A stretch of DNA of 64,000 bases from Salinimicrobium terrae DSM 17865 (GCF_000424665.1 NZ_KE384222.1:117660-181659), one strand, 5' to 3'. Counted from the first letter of the stretch, positions 11,122-19,763 are shown. The notes: a model not told the origin generated them from the sequence alone. Translations and numbers: made by a program.

Positions 11122-11799
11122 TTAGAATTCAGTTTCCAGGTTGATATAGTCTAAAAAGTCACGACGGGCTTCTGGGTCTTTAAATCGGCCGCCGTATTCA
11201 CTGGTGACTGTACTGCTTTCAATATCCCTAATTCCGCGGCTATTTACACAAAGATGTTTTGCGTCGATTACGCAGGCTACGTCTTCTGTACCCAAAACTT
11301 CCTGGAGTTCTTTAACGATTTGCATGGTAAGTCTTTCCTGTACTTGTGGCCTTTTTGCATAGTAATCCACAATACGATTCATTTTAGAAAGACCCACTAC
11401 AGTTCCATTAGAGATATATCCCACATGTGCTCTTCCCACTATTGGGAGCAGGTGATGTTCACAGGTAGAGTAGAGGGTGATGTTCTTTTCCACCAGCATC
11501 TCCCCGTATTTATATTTGTTTTGAAAGGTTGATGCCTTAGGTTTTACCTGGGGATGTAACCCACCAAAGATTTCGTTGACAAACATCTTTGCCACTCTTT
11601 TAGGTGTGCCTTTAAGGCTGTCGTCAGTGAGATCCAGTCCTAAGGTTTCCAATATGTTTCTTACGTTTTCCTGAATACGTTCTATTTTCTCGTCATCACT
11701 TATGTCAAACGCGTCTTCACGCATTGGGGTATCTGTATTGGGGCTAACAAAAGCATCCCCCATCTCATCAATAGCCTCGTCTATGCCGTCTTTTTTCAT
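11122..11799 (-). CDS. folE: GTP cyclohydrolase I
   Basis: Converts GTP to dihydroneopterin triphosphate, the first step of folate synthesis. The zinc ligands are visible as Cys113 and His116 in CEHHLLP and Cys184 in KHLCVNSRG. Other family blocks are GTPKRVAKMF (65-73) and RPQVQERLT. The first 40 residues are acidic and poorly conserved. A Bacteroidota -7 element lies 45 bases upstream. The gene heads a leftward unit with cysS and yidD. The dihydropteroate synthase of the same pathway is at 23.7 kb. Confidence 0.97.
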   Translation of the reverse strand: MKKDGIDEAIDEMGDAFVSPNTDTPMREDAFDISDDEKIERIQENVRNILETLGLDLTDDSLKGTPKRVAKMFVNEIFGGLHPQVKPKASTFQNKYKYGEMLVEKNITLYSTCEHHLLPIVGRAHVGYISNGTVVGLSKMNRIVDYYAKRPQVQERLTMQIVKELQEVLGTEDVACVIDAKHLCVNSRGIRDIESSTVTSEYGGRFKDPEARRDFLDYINLETEF

Positions 11800-11843
11800 A
11801 TTACTTTATATCGTACTGTCTAAAAACTCTCTATTTAAGCTTG

Positions 11844-11851
11844 CAAAGATA
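11844..11851 (-). promoter_or_regulatory. folE -7 promoter element
   Basis: On the minus strand the sequence reads TATCTTTG followed by C, an exact match to TAnnTTTG. The predicted leader is about 37 bases. No clear -33 TTG is seen. Confidence 0.55.
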
Positions 11852-11910
11852 CATATTTAAACCCTTTTTTGATAATCTCTTGAAGCAACTTGGGTCGCTA
11901 CTAGTCCGGA

Positions 11911-11939
11911 AACAAAAAAACAGCCCGAAGGCTGTTTTT
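11911..11939 (-). terminator. Terminator after the OmpP1-type gene
   Basis: Stem CAGCC/GGCTG with flanking A/T pairs and a CGAA loop (11921-11935). On the minus strand it is followed by seven T. It lies 20 bases past the stop at 11959. Confidence 0.85.
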
Positions 11940-11958
11940 AATTGTAGGTTCAGGAGAT

Positions 11959-13470
11959 TTATAATCCGAAACTCAATGAAAGTACATAGTTTGAGTTTTC
12001 TTTTAAAATTCCCATGCGATCTGTTAATCCGGTTTGATATAACTGAGGGTTATTTTCACGTGTGGAATAATCGTAAGCTAAATCAATTTTTATATTTCCG
12101 AAGTTATAACCAAATCCGGCTGAATAACCTTCAAGATCGCCAACCGTAATACCGTTGATATATGGACTTTCTTCATAACGGTAGCCACCTCTAAGGCTCC
12201 AGTTTTGAATTCGATATTCTCCTCCGACTCTGAATTTTGAAGCTCCCTGTAATTCGTTCGAAATAATTACATTCTGAAACATGAAAGCAGGATCATCTGT
12301 AGGTTTAAACTTCGTGGTGGAGTAATCTTTATAGGTATAATCAAAACTTATAAGCGCCGCTGTGCCAAAGAGGTAAGCTAAACTTCCTGTATAGCTGGCA
12401 GGAGTTTGAAGGTTATAATCTGGATAAATATTGACTACATTGGGGTCAACAACAGCAAGATCGGATTCGATATACTGAGTAGTCTCTTCCGAAATGGTAT
12501 ACCACGTAGGAGATTCATAAGCCAATCCTGCTCGCAAACTTTGACCAATCTTGGCTAAAGCACCCAACTGCAAACTAAAACCGGTTCCTAAGGTGCTTAA
12601 ATTGTCTTCAAAATACACATATTCTTCGGGAGCGTCCAGGTTGACTTCATCTATAGACGTCATTCTTTCATAATTGATGAAATGAGAGTTCAAGTTAACG
12701 CCCAGGTAAAGAAAGTCCTGATATTGCGAAGCAAAATTAAAGGAAAATTTTCCGTTTAAACCGGTAGCAGCATATGAATATATTTGGTCATAAGTTCCGG
12801 GAGATAAAATACTGCTGTAAGTATCAAGGTCGTAATACGCCGGGTCTGTTTCAGGAATGCTGGTGGGATTGTTCACCCCAATGACTCCTCCACGTAAACC
12901 TAAAAAGGCTTGTTGAGCTCCAAATCCCAGATTTTCTCCCAAATAGGAATATAAATCTCCATCAGATTCATTGTCCAAAGGAACAAGATAATCCAGAGGG
13001 ATTCCGTTAGCATAGGCTAGAAAATATTGATCGATAGAACCAGAATTGTTACCTGAGGCTAAAAAATCATCCTCAAAGCTTGCAGATTTATTGTAATTAA
13101 AGCCAATCGTAAATTTTTTCCAGTTTGCATTTTCATCGTAATTATCAAAGACAAAAACAGCGCCGGCCTGTCCTAAATCGGCATTTGAATTACTATTGGT
13201 ATTGTATCCATTCATGAAACTAATCTCATTGTTGCTGTTTTCAACATTGAGGGTGAGCGTTGCCATGCTATTAAGAAAAACTGCAGAGCCTGCTGGATTG
13301 ATGTTCAAAGAGGATAAATCACCTCCCAATGCTCCGAACGCTCCGCTCATAGCGCGATAGCGAGCTGTTCCATTAAGGTCTGTTCCAGAATACCTTACAG
13401 CATCTGTAATATTTTGAGCCTCCACAGTCATAGAGATTATGGCTGTGAAGGCAAAAATTAACTTTTTCAT
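11959..13470 (-). CDS. OmpP1/FadL-type outer-membrane transport protein
   Basis: A 503-residue secreted barrel. The signal peptide ends at VEAQ (about residue 16-19). The mature N-terminus carries AMSGAFGALGGDLSSLNINPAGSA-like sequence (split here: AMSGAFGALGG, then NINPAGSAVF), which is the hatch-region signature of the OmpP1/FadL/TodX family of hydrophobic-compound channels. The C-terminus ends in a strand with Phe (LSLSFGL). Substrate is unknown; fatty acids or other hydrophobic compounds are suggested only by family. It lies 20 bases downstream of a Ser/Arg-rich lipoprotein on the same strand, so the two are probably co-transcribed. Confidence 0.85.
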   Translation of the reverse strand: MKKLIFAFTAIISMTVEAQNITDAVRYSGTDLNGTARYRAMSGAFGALGGDLSSLNINPAGSAVFLNSMATLTLNVENSNNEISFMNGYNTNSNSNADLGQAGAVFVFDNYDENANWKKFTIGFNYNKSASFEDDFLASGNNSGSIDQYFLAYANGIPLDYLVPLDNESDGDLYSYLGENLGFGAQQAFLGLRGGVIGVNNPTSIPETDPAYYDLDTYSSILSPGTYDQIYSYAATGLNGKFSFNFASQYQDFLYLGVNLNSHFINYERMTSIDEVNLDAPEEYVYFEDNLSTLGTGFSLQLGALAKIGQSLRAGLAYESPTWYTISEETTQYIESDLAVVDPNVVNIYPDYNLQTPASYTGSLAYLFGTAALISFDYTYKDYSTTKFKPTDDPAFMFQNVIISNELQGASKFRVGGEYRIQNWSLRGGYRYEESPYINGITVGDLEGYSAGFGYNFGNIKIDLAYDYSTRENNPQLYQTGLTDRMGILKENSNYVLSLSFGL

Positions 13471-13490
13471 TTATAAAAATTTAGTGAGGA

Positions 13491-14534
13491 CTAGTTTCCA
13501 CCTCTTCCACGGCTCGATCTGCTCGAAGAAGATCTTGTTCCCGACGATGAGGATCTTGTTGATGAAGACCTGTAAGAACTATTATTACTTCTTGAAGAAC
13601 GGGTTGATCTAAAGACCGGTCTTGAATTAGATGTACTACTTCTTACTGCCGGGGTAGATCTTCGCTGTGTAGAACTTCTATACGCATCATTTGTACGGGT
13701 GGAAGAAGATCTCACCCGGGTTGAGCGGGTTTGATAGGTTCTGTCGTTATTAACTCTTGTTCCTGCGGCTCTAACATTTCGGGTGTTTGAATATCCCTGT
13801 ATTCTGGATACACGACTTTCAGAAGCATCCCTGTTGCGGTAGCTGTCAGAATAACTATTCCTGCGACCGGAATTATAAGCTACATCACGACGGTTATATG
13901 AGGGGTAATAATTATTATATCCTCCATAAGGATGGTAAGATGAGTATCTATGGCCATAACCATAATATCCGCCCCAGCCATATCCCCAGCCAAAATTCCA
14001 TCTCCAGGAGTTGTAGGCATAAGGTGAACCAAAGTAAAAGGGATCATGAAAACCGTAGCGGTAATATCGTGGTCCCCAGAATGGATCATAAAATCCGGAG
14101 TAATATGGGAATCCATATGCGTAGGAATACGGGCTATAGATCGGATAATTATTATAAATATTAACTGCTATCTGATCGGGATCTGTTCCCCATGCAGCCC
14201 TGCCAGATTCATATTCTAATCCCTCTGGTCCAAACATATTTTCATCATACTGACCGGAGGAGTAAGTTTCAACATCAGTAAAAATAGCTCCGCTTTCGGG
14301 TACAGCGTCAAACTGTTCGGCTTTTTCTCCAAACAGATTCTTATAATAAAGGGCGTCTTCATAAGATTCCTCGTAATCGTTAGCAGTATATGCTTCGCCG
14401 CTTTCTGAGGAACTGTAAATTCCGTCATTATCATACCCGGCATACTGATAAGAACTACAGGAAGCTAATAAAAACAGAGAACCCAATGCTGAAAGCAGGC
14501 CTCTCACGTTTAATAGCTTGTAGTATCGTTTCAT
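13491..14534 (-). CDS. Tyr/Gly- and Ser/Arg-rich lipoprotein
   Basis: Envelope lipoprotein of unknown function, 347 residues from the chosen start. The signal peptide ends in a lipobox LLASC. An acidic N-terminal third is followed by a Tyr/Gly/Pro/Trp-rich middle (repeated YYGYGH- and YPSYN-like words) and a C-terminal low-complexity tail of Ser, Arg and Thr (RSSSTR, RSSRGRGGN). I start at 14534 because the -7 element at 14556-14563 would lie inside the longer frame from 14558. Composition suggests a basic, sticky surface tail; no enzymatic domain is visible. It is co-oriented with the OmpP1-type gene. Confidence 0.8.
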   Translation of the reverse strand: MKRYYKLLNVRGLLSALGSLFLLASCSSYQYAGYDNDGIYSSSESGEAYTANDYEESYEDALYYKNLFGEKAEQFDAVPESGAIFTDVETYSSGQYDENMFGPEGLEYESGRAAWGTDPDQIAVNIYNNYPIYSPYSYAYGFPYYSGFYDPFWGPRYYRYGFHDPFYFGSPYAYNSWRWNFGWGYGWGGYYGYGHRYSSYHPYGGYNNYYPSYNRRDVAYNSGRRNSYSDSYRNRDASESRVSRIQGYSNTRNVRAAGTRVNNDRTYQTRSTRVRSSSTRTNDAYRSSTQRRSTPAVRSSTSNSRPVFRSTRSSRSNNSSYRSSSTRSSSSGTRSSSSRSSRGRGGN

Positions 14535-14550
14535 GGTATAGAATTTATTG

Positions 14551-14579
14551 TTGAACAAAGATAAAAATAGTTAGTTTTG
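14551..14579 (+). promoter_or_regulatory. proS promoter
   Basis: TTG at 14551-14553, an 18-base spacer, and TAGTTTTG at 14572-14579 fit the Bacteroidota consensus. The leader would be about 45 bases. It overlaps the promoter of the divergent lipoprotein. Confidence 0.6.
14556..14563 (-). promoter_or_regulatory. -7 element for the Ser/Arg-rich lipoprotein
   Basis: The minus strand reads TATCTTTG, an exact -7 match, inside the -33/-7 spacer of the divergent proS promoter. Transcription would start near 14549, leaving a leader of about 15 bases before the ATG at 14534. Confidence 0.55.
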
Positions 14580-14630
14580 CGCTAACATATTTACTTAATA
14601 AGGTGCAAGATTTGTGCCAAAAGACTGGAG

Positions 14631-16109
14631 ATGGCAAAGAACCTAACTACACGTAAAGAAGATTATTCCAAATGGTATAACGAATTGGTTGTAAAGGCCG
14701 ATTTGGCCGAAAACTCTGCCGTGAGAGGCTGTATGGTGATTAAGCCGTATGGCTATGCTATATGGGAAAAAATGCAGGCACAACTTGACAAAATGTTCAA
14801 AGAGACAGGGCACCAAAATGCTTATTTCCCACTCTTTGTTCCAAAAAGCCTTTTTGAAGCTGAAGAAAAAAATGCTGAAGGTTTTGCTAAGGAATGTGCC
14901 ATTGTTACCCACTACAGATTAAAAAATGATCCCGATAATAAAGGGAAACTTATAGTAGATCCGGATGCTAAACTGGAGGAAGAGTTGGTGGTAAGGCCCA
15001 CTTCTGAAGCGATTATCTGGAACACCTACAAAGGCTGGATCCAATCTTATCGTGATCTTCCAATTCTTGTTAACCAATGGGCTAATGTGGTACGCTGGGA
15101 GATGCGTACGCGATTGTTCCTTCGTACTGCCGAATTTCTTTGGCAGGAAGGACATACTGCTCACGCTACTAAAGCTGAAGCACTGGCCGAAACAGAGCAA
15201 ATGAATAATATCTACGCCGAATTTGCGGAGAATTTTATGGCGATGCCGGTGATTAAAGGAAGGAAAACGGAAAGTGAGCGCTTCGCAGGGGCCGAAGAAA
15301 CTTACTGTATAGAAGCTATGATGCAGGATGGAAAGGCACTGCAGGCAGGAACTTCTCATTTTCTGGGTCAGAATTTTGCCAAAGCCTTTGATGTAAAATT
15401 CGCGACCAAAGAAGGAGGTCTGGATCATGTGTGGGCTACTTCATGGGGGGTTTCAACCAGACTAATGGGAGCTCTTATCATGACTCATAGTGATGATAAC
15501 GGGTTGGTATTACCTCCTAATCTTGCTCCAATTCAGGTAGTAATTGTTCCAATTTATAAGGGAGAGGAGCAGTTAGATCAAATTTCTGAAGTAGCTAATA
15601 AACTTGCAGCTGATCTTAGGGAGGAAGGAATTTCGGTTAAATATGATGATCGCGATACTCAAAAACCGGGATGGAAATTTGCTCAATACGAATTACAGGG
15701 AGTGCCTGTGAGAATAGCTATAGGTCCTAAAGATCTTGAAAAGGGATCTGTGGAATTGGCCAGGAGAGATACCCTTAGTAAGGAATTTGTTGCTCAAACT
15801 GAAGTTGTGGAAAAAGTAAAAGGTTTGATGAATGAAATTCAGGAGAGTTTACATTCGAAAGCCAGGGCTTTTAGAGATGAGCATATTACTCAAGTTGATG
15901 ATTTTGAAGAATTTAAAAAAGTACTGAAGGATAAAGGCGGATTTATTTCCGCCCATTGGGATGGAACTTCCGAAACAGAAAATAAAATAAAAGAGCAAAC
16001 CAAGGCTACTATTCGTTTAATTCCGTTTGACGGAGATAAGGAGGAGGGAACCTGCATATTTTCAGGAAAACCTTCAGCCGGAAGAGTACTTTTCGCCAAG
16101 GCGTATTAA
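14631..16109 (+). CDS. proS: Prolyl-tRNA synthetase (short archaeal/eukaryotic type)
   Basis: Class II synthetase charging tRNA-Pro. Motif 1/2 region reads [14 protein letters not shown] and [21 protein letters not shown]-like (two parts), and motif 3 contains [13 protein letters not shown]. The HGTP anticodon-binding domain and the extra C-terminal domain of the 480-500-residue ProRS type follow. The YbaK-type editing insertion of the long bacterial form is absent. It opens a rightward unit that leads into two tRNA-Glu genes and rpsT, though a separate strong promoter precedes the tRNAs. Confidence 0.97.
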   Translation: MAKNLTTRKEDYSKWYNELVVKADLAENSAVRGCMVIKPYGYAIWEKMQAQLDKMFKETGHQNAYFPLFVPKSLFEAEEKNAEGFAKECAIVTHYRLKNDPDNKGKLIVDPDAKLEEELVVRPTSEAIIWNTYKGWIQSYRDLPILVNQWANVVRWEMRTRLFLRTAEFLWQEGHTAHATKAEALAETEQMNNIYAEFAENFMAMPVIKGRKTESERFAGAEETYCIEAMMQDGKALQAGTSHFLGQNFAKAFDVKFATKEGGLDHVWATSWGVSTRLMGALIMTHSDDNGLVLPPNLAPIQVVIVPIYKGEEQLDQISEVANKLAADLREEGISVKYDDRDTQKPGWKFAQYELQGVPVRIAIGPKDLEKGSVELARRDTLSKEFVAQTEVVEKVKGLMNEIQESLHSKARAFRDEHITQVDDFEEFKKVLKDKGGFISAHWDGTSETENKIKEQTKATIRLIPFDGDKEEGTCIFSGKPSAGRVLFAKAY

Positions 16110-16132
16110 TTTTCAAAAAAAATTATTCAACA

Positions 16133-16163
16133 TTTGCGGCATTCAAAAATAGTTGTATTTTTG
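16133..16163 (+). promoter_or_regulatory. tRNA-Glu/rpsT promoter
   Basis: TTTG at 16133-16136 and TATTTTTG at 16156-16163 followed by C, with 19 bases between them. This is the best match to the Bacteroidota housekeeping promoter in the window. Transcription should begin near 16170, 15 bases before the first tRNA. Confidence 0.75.
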
Positions 16164-16184
16164 CATCCGCATTTGAAAATGAAT

Positions 16185-16256
16185 GGTCCGTTCGTCTAGG
16201 GGTTAGGACGCCAGGTTTTCATCCTGGTAACAGGGGTTCGATTCCCCTACGGACTA
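16185..16256 (+). tRNA. tRNA-Glu (anticodon TTC), copy 1
   Basis: A 72-base cloverleaf folds by eye: 7-bp acceptor stem (closed by G1-U72), D arm GTCTAGGGGTTAGGAC, anticodon stem CCAGG/CCTGG with loop TTTTCAT (anticodon TTC), and T arm AGGGG/CCCCT with TTCGATT. The CCA end is not encoded. It is identical to the copy at 16299. Confidence 0.97.
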
Positions 16257-16298
16257 CAAAGGTTTACAAGTCGTGTAAATCATTTTAAAATAATAATT

Positions 16299-16370
16299 GG
16301 TCCGTTCGTCTAGGGGTTAGGACGCCAGGTTTTCATCCTGGTAACAGGGGTTCGATTCCCCTACGGACTA
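16299..16370 (+). tRNA. tRNA-Glu (anticodon TTC), copy 2
   Basis: Base-for-base identical to the tRNA at 16185 over all 72 positions; only the flanks differ. The 42-base spacer shows no promoter, so both tRNAs and rpsT are probably on one transcript. Confidence 0.97.
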
Positions 16371-16399
16371 CAGTAAAGAATTAATTTAATAACAGTGTA

Positions 16400-16648
16400 A
16401 TGGCAAATCATAAGTCATCGTTAAAGAGAATCCGTAGCAACGAGACAAAGCGTCTAAGAAACCGCTACCAGCACAAAACTACAAGGAATGCCATCAAAAA
16501 GTTGCGTGATGCAGGAAAAGAAGAGGCAGAGACTTTATATCCTACTGTAGCTTCTATGATTGACAAATTAGCGAAGAAAAATATCATTCATGATAATAAA
16601 GCTTCGAACTTAAAATCTAAGTTAGCTAAACACGTAGCTGCGCTTTAA
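16400..16648 (+). CDS. rpsT: 30S ribosomal protein S20
   Basis: An 82-residue, Lys/Arg-rich helical protein of the small subunit. The N-terminus [15 protein letters not shown] and the later [14 protein letters not shown] are standard S20 blocks. It starts 29 bases after the second tRNA-Glu, with no separate promoter visible, so it probably depends on the tRNA promoter. A strong terminator follows. Confidence 0.98.
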   Translation: MANHKSSLKRIRSNETKRLRNRYQHKTTRNAIKKLRDAGKEEAETLYPTVASMIDKLAKKNIIHDNKASNLKSKLAKHVAAL

Positions 16649-16674
16649 TTAAGGTAGTGTTCAATTTATAAAGA

Positions 16675-16705
16675 ATGCCTTTCGTGAAAAACGAGAGGCA
16701 TTTTT
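16675..16705 (+). terminator. Terminator after rpsT
   Basis: Stem ATGCCTTTCGT (16675-16685) with ACGAGAGGCAT (16691-16701), one G-U pair, 5-base loop, then T run. Confidence 0.9.
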
Positions 16706-16739
16706 CATTTATAAAATTAAAGTGGAACCCGCAGGTTAA

Positions 16740-17180
16740 AACCGTTGGGGTTTCTATATTCAGCCGCCCTTTCCTTCGAAAAAAGGGATGCTTTGGGAGG
16801 TTTGTTACCACCTTATAGGGGTCGTCCGTTAGCAGACGAGGTTAAAGTTGTAATCCTTCTTCAGAACCCTTATATAATTCCCCACCTTTTTGAGGAGGGA
16901 ATTCGCCGCAGGTGAATAGTGAGGTTCTCGTTTCCCAGCATCATGGTTCAGATATCACAAATTTCTCCCCTCCTCCTTGAGGAGGGGTGTCCGTAGGAGG
17001 GGGTGGTGTTTCTTTCCGAAAACATTTTTTAAGGTACTTTTTTATTCCTGTCCTCTATTAGCGGGATATCCGCCCCGGACGAATGGGAAGGTGTTTGCTC
17101 CGCGAATCATCATCCGTGCCTCCAATAGCTCCCCTCTTCACTGAGGAGGGGTGTCCGCCCCAGGCGGACGGGGAGGTCCC
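16740..17180. repeat. Cluster of degenerate GC-rich hairpin repeats
   Basis: The 615 bases between rpsT and rho hold no believable gene. They contain at least three and up to six copies of one unit of about 50 bases, built as CTCCCCTC-nn-GAGGAGGGGTGTCCGCC-nn-GGCGGACGGGGAGGT: two successive short hairpins. Clearest copies are 17129-17178 and 16965-17010. Worn copies are near 16880-16926, 17051-17095 and 16807-16846, and a half copy near 16777-16806. They are much richer in GC than their surroundings. I recognise this as a dispersed intergenic repeat type of Flavobacteriaceae, by pattern only. Confidence 0.75.
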
Positions 17181-17203
17181 GCACCTCAAATCATCTCAAG
17201 GAA

Positions 17204-17240
17204 TAAAAAAAATCCGGAGCACTAAAAGTGTCCGGATTTT
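17204..17240 (-). terminator. Terminator after rho
   Basis: On the minus strand the stem AAAATCCGGACAC/GTG(C)TCCGGATTTT (one bulged base, 5-base loop) is followed by a T run. It lies 24 bases past the rho stop. Confidence 0.85.
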
Positions 17241-17263
17241 AACATTTTTGAGAGGTAAGCTCC

Positions 17264-19036
17264 TTATCCGTTCATGGAAATCAGGAACTCCTCATTATTT
17301 TTAGTTTGTTTGATCCTGTCGTTAATGAATTCCATTGCTTCCACGGGGTTCATATCGGCCAGGTACTTACGCATCACCCACATTCTTTGAAGTGTGGTTT
17401 CGTCAAGTAGAATGTCATCTCTTCGTGTACTAGAAGATGTAAGATCAATAGCAGGGAAGATCCTTCTGTTAGCAATCTTTCTGTCTAACTGGAGTTCCAT
17501 GTTACCTGTACCTTTAAATTCTTCAAAGATCACCTCGTCCATCTTAGAGCCTGTATCTGTAAGAGCTGTAGCTATGATAGAAAGGGAACCGCCGCCTTCA
17601 ATGTTACGGGCAGCACCAAAGAATCTTTTCGGTTTGTGTAGTGCATTTGCATCCACACCACCGGAAAGTACTTTACCGCTGGCAGGTTGTACAGTGTTAT
17701 ATGCTCTGGCCAATCGCGTAATAGAATCCAGAAGGATCACTACATCATGACCGCATTCCACCATTCTTTTTGCTTTTTCAAGCACGATGTTGGCTACACG
17801 TACGTGTTCATGAGCTTCCTTATCAAAAGTTGAAGCAATTACTTCTCCTTTTACGTTCCGTTGCATATCTGTTACCTCTTCGGGACGTTCATCAATAAGC
17901 AGGATGATCTGGTAAACTTCAGGATGGTTTGCCGCGATTGCATTGGCAATATCCTTTAAGAGCATGGTCTTTCCTGTTTTGGGTTGAGAAACAATCATTC
18001 CTCTTTGTCCTTTTCCGATAGGAGAGAACATATCAATTACCCTTGTGGAAACGGTACTTTGTCTTTCGGCAATATTAAATTTTTCCTGTGGGAAGAGGGG
18101 AGTAAGGTGTTCGAAGGAAACCCTGTCTCTTACCACTTGTGGATCAAGACCATTAATCTTGTTGATCTTGATAAGCGGGAAATATTTTTCACCCTCTTTT
18201 GGTGGTCTTACCTGCCCAAGTACTGTGTCTCCGGTTTTAAGACCAAATAATCTTATCTGTGATTGAGAAACATATATATCATCTGGAGAAGAAAGATACA
18301 TGTAATCTGATGATCTCAGGAAGCCATAGCCGTCCTGCATAATATCAAGTACTCCTTCGCTTTCAATTATCGCATCAAACTCATAGTCAGGTTCCTTGTA
18401 GCGATTTCGGTTATCGCGGTTACCCGAGTCCCTGTTCCCGCTGTCGCGGTTACTGCTGTTGTCCCTGTTTCCGTTGTTGTCACGGTTCCCGCTGTCACGA
18501 TTGTTGTCGCGGCTGTTATCACGATTTCCCTGATTTCGGTTATCGCGTGTATCTTTTTGACGGGAATCTTTGCGATTTTCTTTTTGTTGATTTCGCGAAG
18601 ATGAATCTTTAGAGGATTGCTGTCTTGAAGAATCATCTCTTTTACTTTTTTGATCCTTCCGTTTGTCTCTGGAACCTTTATCTTCTGAAGCCTGTTCTTT
18701 AGGTTCAGCAGCCTTAGAAGCATTGCTCCTGGATTCAGGCTTGGCTTCATTTTCTTTTCGATTGTCTCCCTGGCTTTTAGAAGAGTTGTCTTTTTCTTTG
18801 CGGGGACGTTCCTTGCGCTGTTTTTTACCGGAATTAGAATCTTCCTTGGATTGCGGTTTCGCATCCTCATCGGTCAAAGCCTCCTGTACTTTTTGCGGGT
18901 TTGCCGCTTGGTAGTCAAGAATTTGGTATACCAGGTCAAGCTTTTTTTGCGTGCGGAATTTTGGAACCCGTAGCGTTTTGGCTATTTCCTGAAGTTCAGG
19001 CAGCTTCTTAGCCTTTAATTCTGAAATTTCAAACAT
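17264..19036 (-). CDS. rho: Transcription termination factor Rho with a large disordered insert
   Basis: Hexameric RNA-dependent ATPase that ends transcription. Residues 1-50 are the helical Rho N domain. Residues about 55-217 are a highly charged, low-complexity insert (Lys, Arg, Asp, Asn, Ser, Gln) that ends in short NRD/NRDSG-type repeats at about 165-212. The cold-shock RNA-binding fold follows from about 218 ([13 protein letters not shown]). The ATPase shows [11 protein letters not shown] (Walker A), [16 protein letters not shown] (Walker B) and the loop [12 protein letters not shown]. At 590 residues it is about 170 longer than E. coli Rho (419), and the insert explains the difference. 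Such inserts are known in Bacteroidota Rho. Confidence 0.97.
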   Translation of the reverse strand: MFEISELKAKKLPELQEIAKTLRVPKFRTQKKLDLVYQILDYQAANPQKVQEALTDEDAKPQSKEDSNSGKKQRKERPRKEKDNSSKSQGDNRKENEAKPESRSNASKAAEPKEQASEDKGSRDKRKDQKSKRDDSSRQQSSKDSSSRNQQKENRKDSRQKDTRDNRNQGNRDNSRDNNRDSGNRDNNGNRDNSSNRDSGNRDSGNRDNRNRYKEPDYEFDAIIESEGVLDIMQDGYGFLRSSDYMYLSSPDDIYVSQSQIRLFGLKTGDTVLGQVRPPKEGEKYFPLIKINKINGLDPQVVRDRVSFEHLTPLFPQEKFNIAERQSTVSTRVIDMFSPIGKGQRGMIVSQPKTGKTMLLKDIANAIAANHPEVYQIILLIDERPEEVTDMQRNVKGEVIASTFDKEAHEHVRVANIVLEKAKRMVECGHDVVILLDSITRLARAYNTVQPASGKVLSGGVDANALHKPKRFFGAARNIEGGGSLSIIATALTDTGSKMDEVIFEEFKGTGNMELQLDRKIANRRIFPAIDLTSSSTRRDDILLDETTLQRMWVMRKYLADMNPVEAMEFINDRIKQTKNNEEFLISMNG

Positions 19037-19202
19037 GAATGTTCTTAAATAAAATTTGTCTTTGGTTTGATTAACCTTCTCGAGGAAGAATCGAAAAAAT
19101 TTTTGGAGTCTAAGTAACCTTTATTGAATTGGTTACGAATTGATACTGCAATTATACGACATTATTTTCAGATTATAAATATGGTTTCTAAAAAGAATCT
19201 TT

Positions 19203-19210
19203 TATTTTTG
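19203..19210 (+). promoter_or_regulatory. -7 element before the DUF4293 gene
   Basis: TATTTTTG matches TAnnTTTG and lies 18 bases before the ATG at 19229; transcription would start near 19217. Confidence 0.5.
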
Positions 19211-19228
19211 TGCCTCTATTGAAGATAA

Positions 19229-19639
19229 ATGCTACAAAGAATACAGACGATTTATTTATTAATTGCGGCTCTTTTTAATGCCGGTTTCATCTTTATTTTT
19301 AAGCTTTGGAATTATGAGTTGGGAAATGCGGTTTATATTGAAGATGTATATTCAGCTTTAGGGTTGACTTTGTTTTCGGCTTTACTCTCAATAATTACAA
19401 TCTTTTTGTTTAGGAATAGAAAGCTCCAGTTTGTGCTGGGGCGTATCAATATCTTATTAAACTTAATTTTACTAGGATTATTTGTCTATTGGTCCCTAAC
19501 TATATCTGGAGAAACTTGGGTTTCAGAGAAAGGTATTGGGATGCTGACTCCTGTATTTTCTATCGTTTTTTTAGTGCTTGCCAATAAGGCAATAAAAAAG
19601 GATGAAGATCTTGTAAAATCTGTGGACCGGTTGCGATAA
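19229..19639 (+). CDS. DUF4293 family membrane protein
   Basis: A 136-residue inner-membrane protein with four predicted membrane helices (about 7-25, 45-62, 70-88 and 106-122). The opening MLQRIQTIYLLIAAL is the hallmark of the Bacteroidota DUF4293 family. Function is unknown. It stands alone, divergent from rho, between its own -7 element and a terminator. Placement next to rho recurs in flavobacteria to my knowledge, but I infer no functional link from it. Confidence 0.85.
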   Translation: MLQRIQTIYLLIAALFNAGFIFIFKLWNYELGNAVYIEDVYSALGLTLFSALLSIITIFLFRNRKLQFVLGRINILLNLILLGLFVYWSLTISGETWVSEKGIGMLTPVFSIVFLVLANKAIKKDEDLVKSVDRLR

Positions 19640-19669
19640 ACCTTTCATCTTAGTAGTATTAGTGCGTAA

Positions 19670-19698
19670 AAACCCGGAGTGAAAGCTTCGGGTTTTTT
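19670..19698 (+). terminator. Terminator after the DUF4293 gene
   Basis: Stem AAACCCGGAG (19670-19679) with CTTCGGGTTT (19686-19695), one G-U pair, 6-base loop, then T run. Confidence 0.9.
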
Positions 19699-19745
19699 AG
19701 TTCCTAAGGTTCAAGTTTCAAATGTGAAAGAATCGAAATTCACCC

Positions 19746-19763
19746 TCTCGACTCAGTTCGAGA
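19746..19763. repeat. Short dispersed-repeat relic
   Basis: TCTCGA-CTCAGT-TCGAGA is a 6-bp inverted repeat inside a phrase (CTCGACTCAGTTCGAGATGAC) that I recognise as a common intergenic word in flavobacterial genomes. It is followed by a CTGACTGAGTACTGA-like stretch of the same style. It lies between the DUF4293 terminator and the 3' end of the phosphoesterase gene. Confidence 0.4.

Noticed and set aside
14919-15428. 169-codon open frame antisense to proS.
   Set aside because: It is a shadow of a conserved gene, with Cys/Phe/His-rich composition of an artefact.
16740-17263. Insertion sequence remnant between rpsT and rho.
   Set aside because: No transposase fragment in any frame and no terminal inverted repeats with target duplication; the sequence is explained as short hairpin repeats.
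17083-17304. 73-codon plus-strand frame in the repeat cluster.
   Set aside because: It is made of the repeat units and the rho terminator and runs into the end of rho; Pro/Ser/Cys composition comes from the GC-rich repeats.
18401-18544. Short repeats that could suggest a CRISPR array.
   Set aside because: Units are 9-18 bases, degenerate, in frame with Rho codons (NRD), and have no spacers of uniform length.
18367-18870. 167-codon minus-strand frame inside the Rho insert.
   Set aside because: Low-complexity coding sequence stays open in other frames; the Rho frame continues into conserved domains on both sides.
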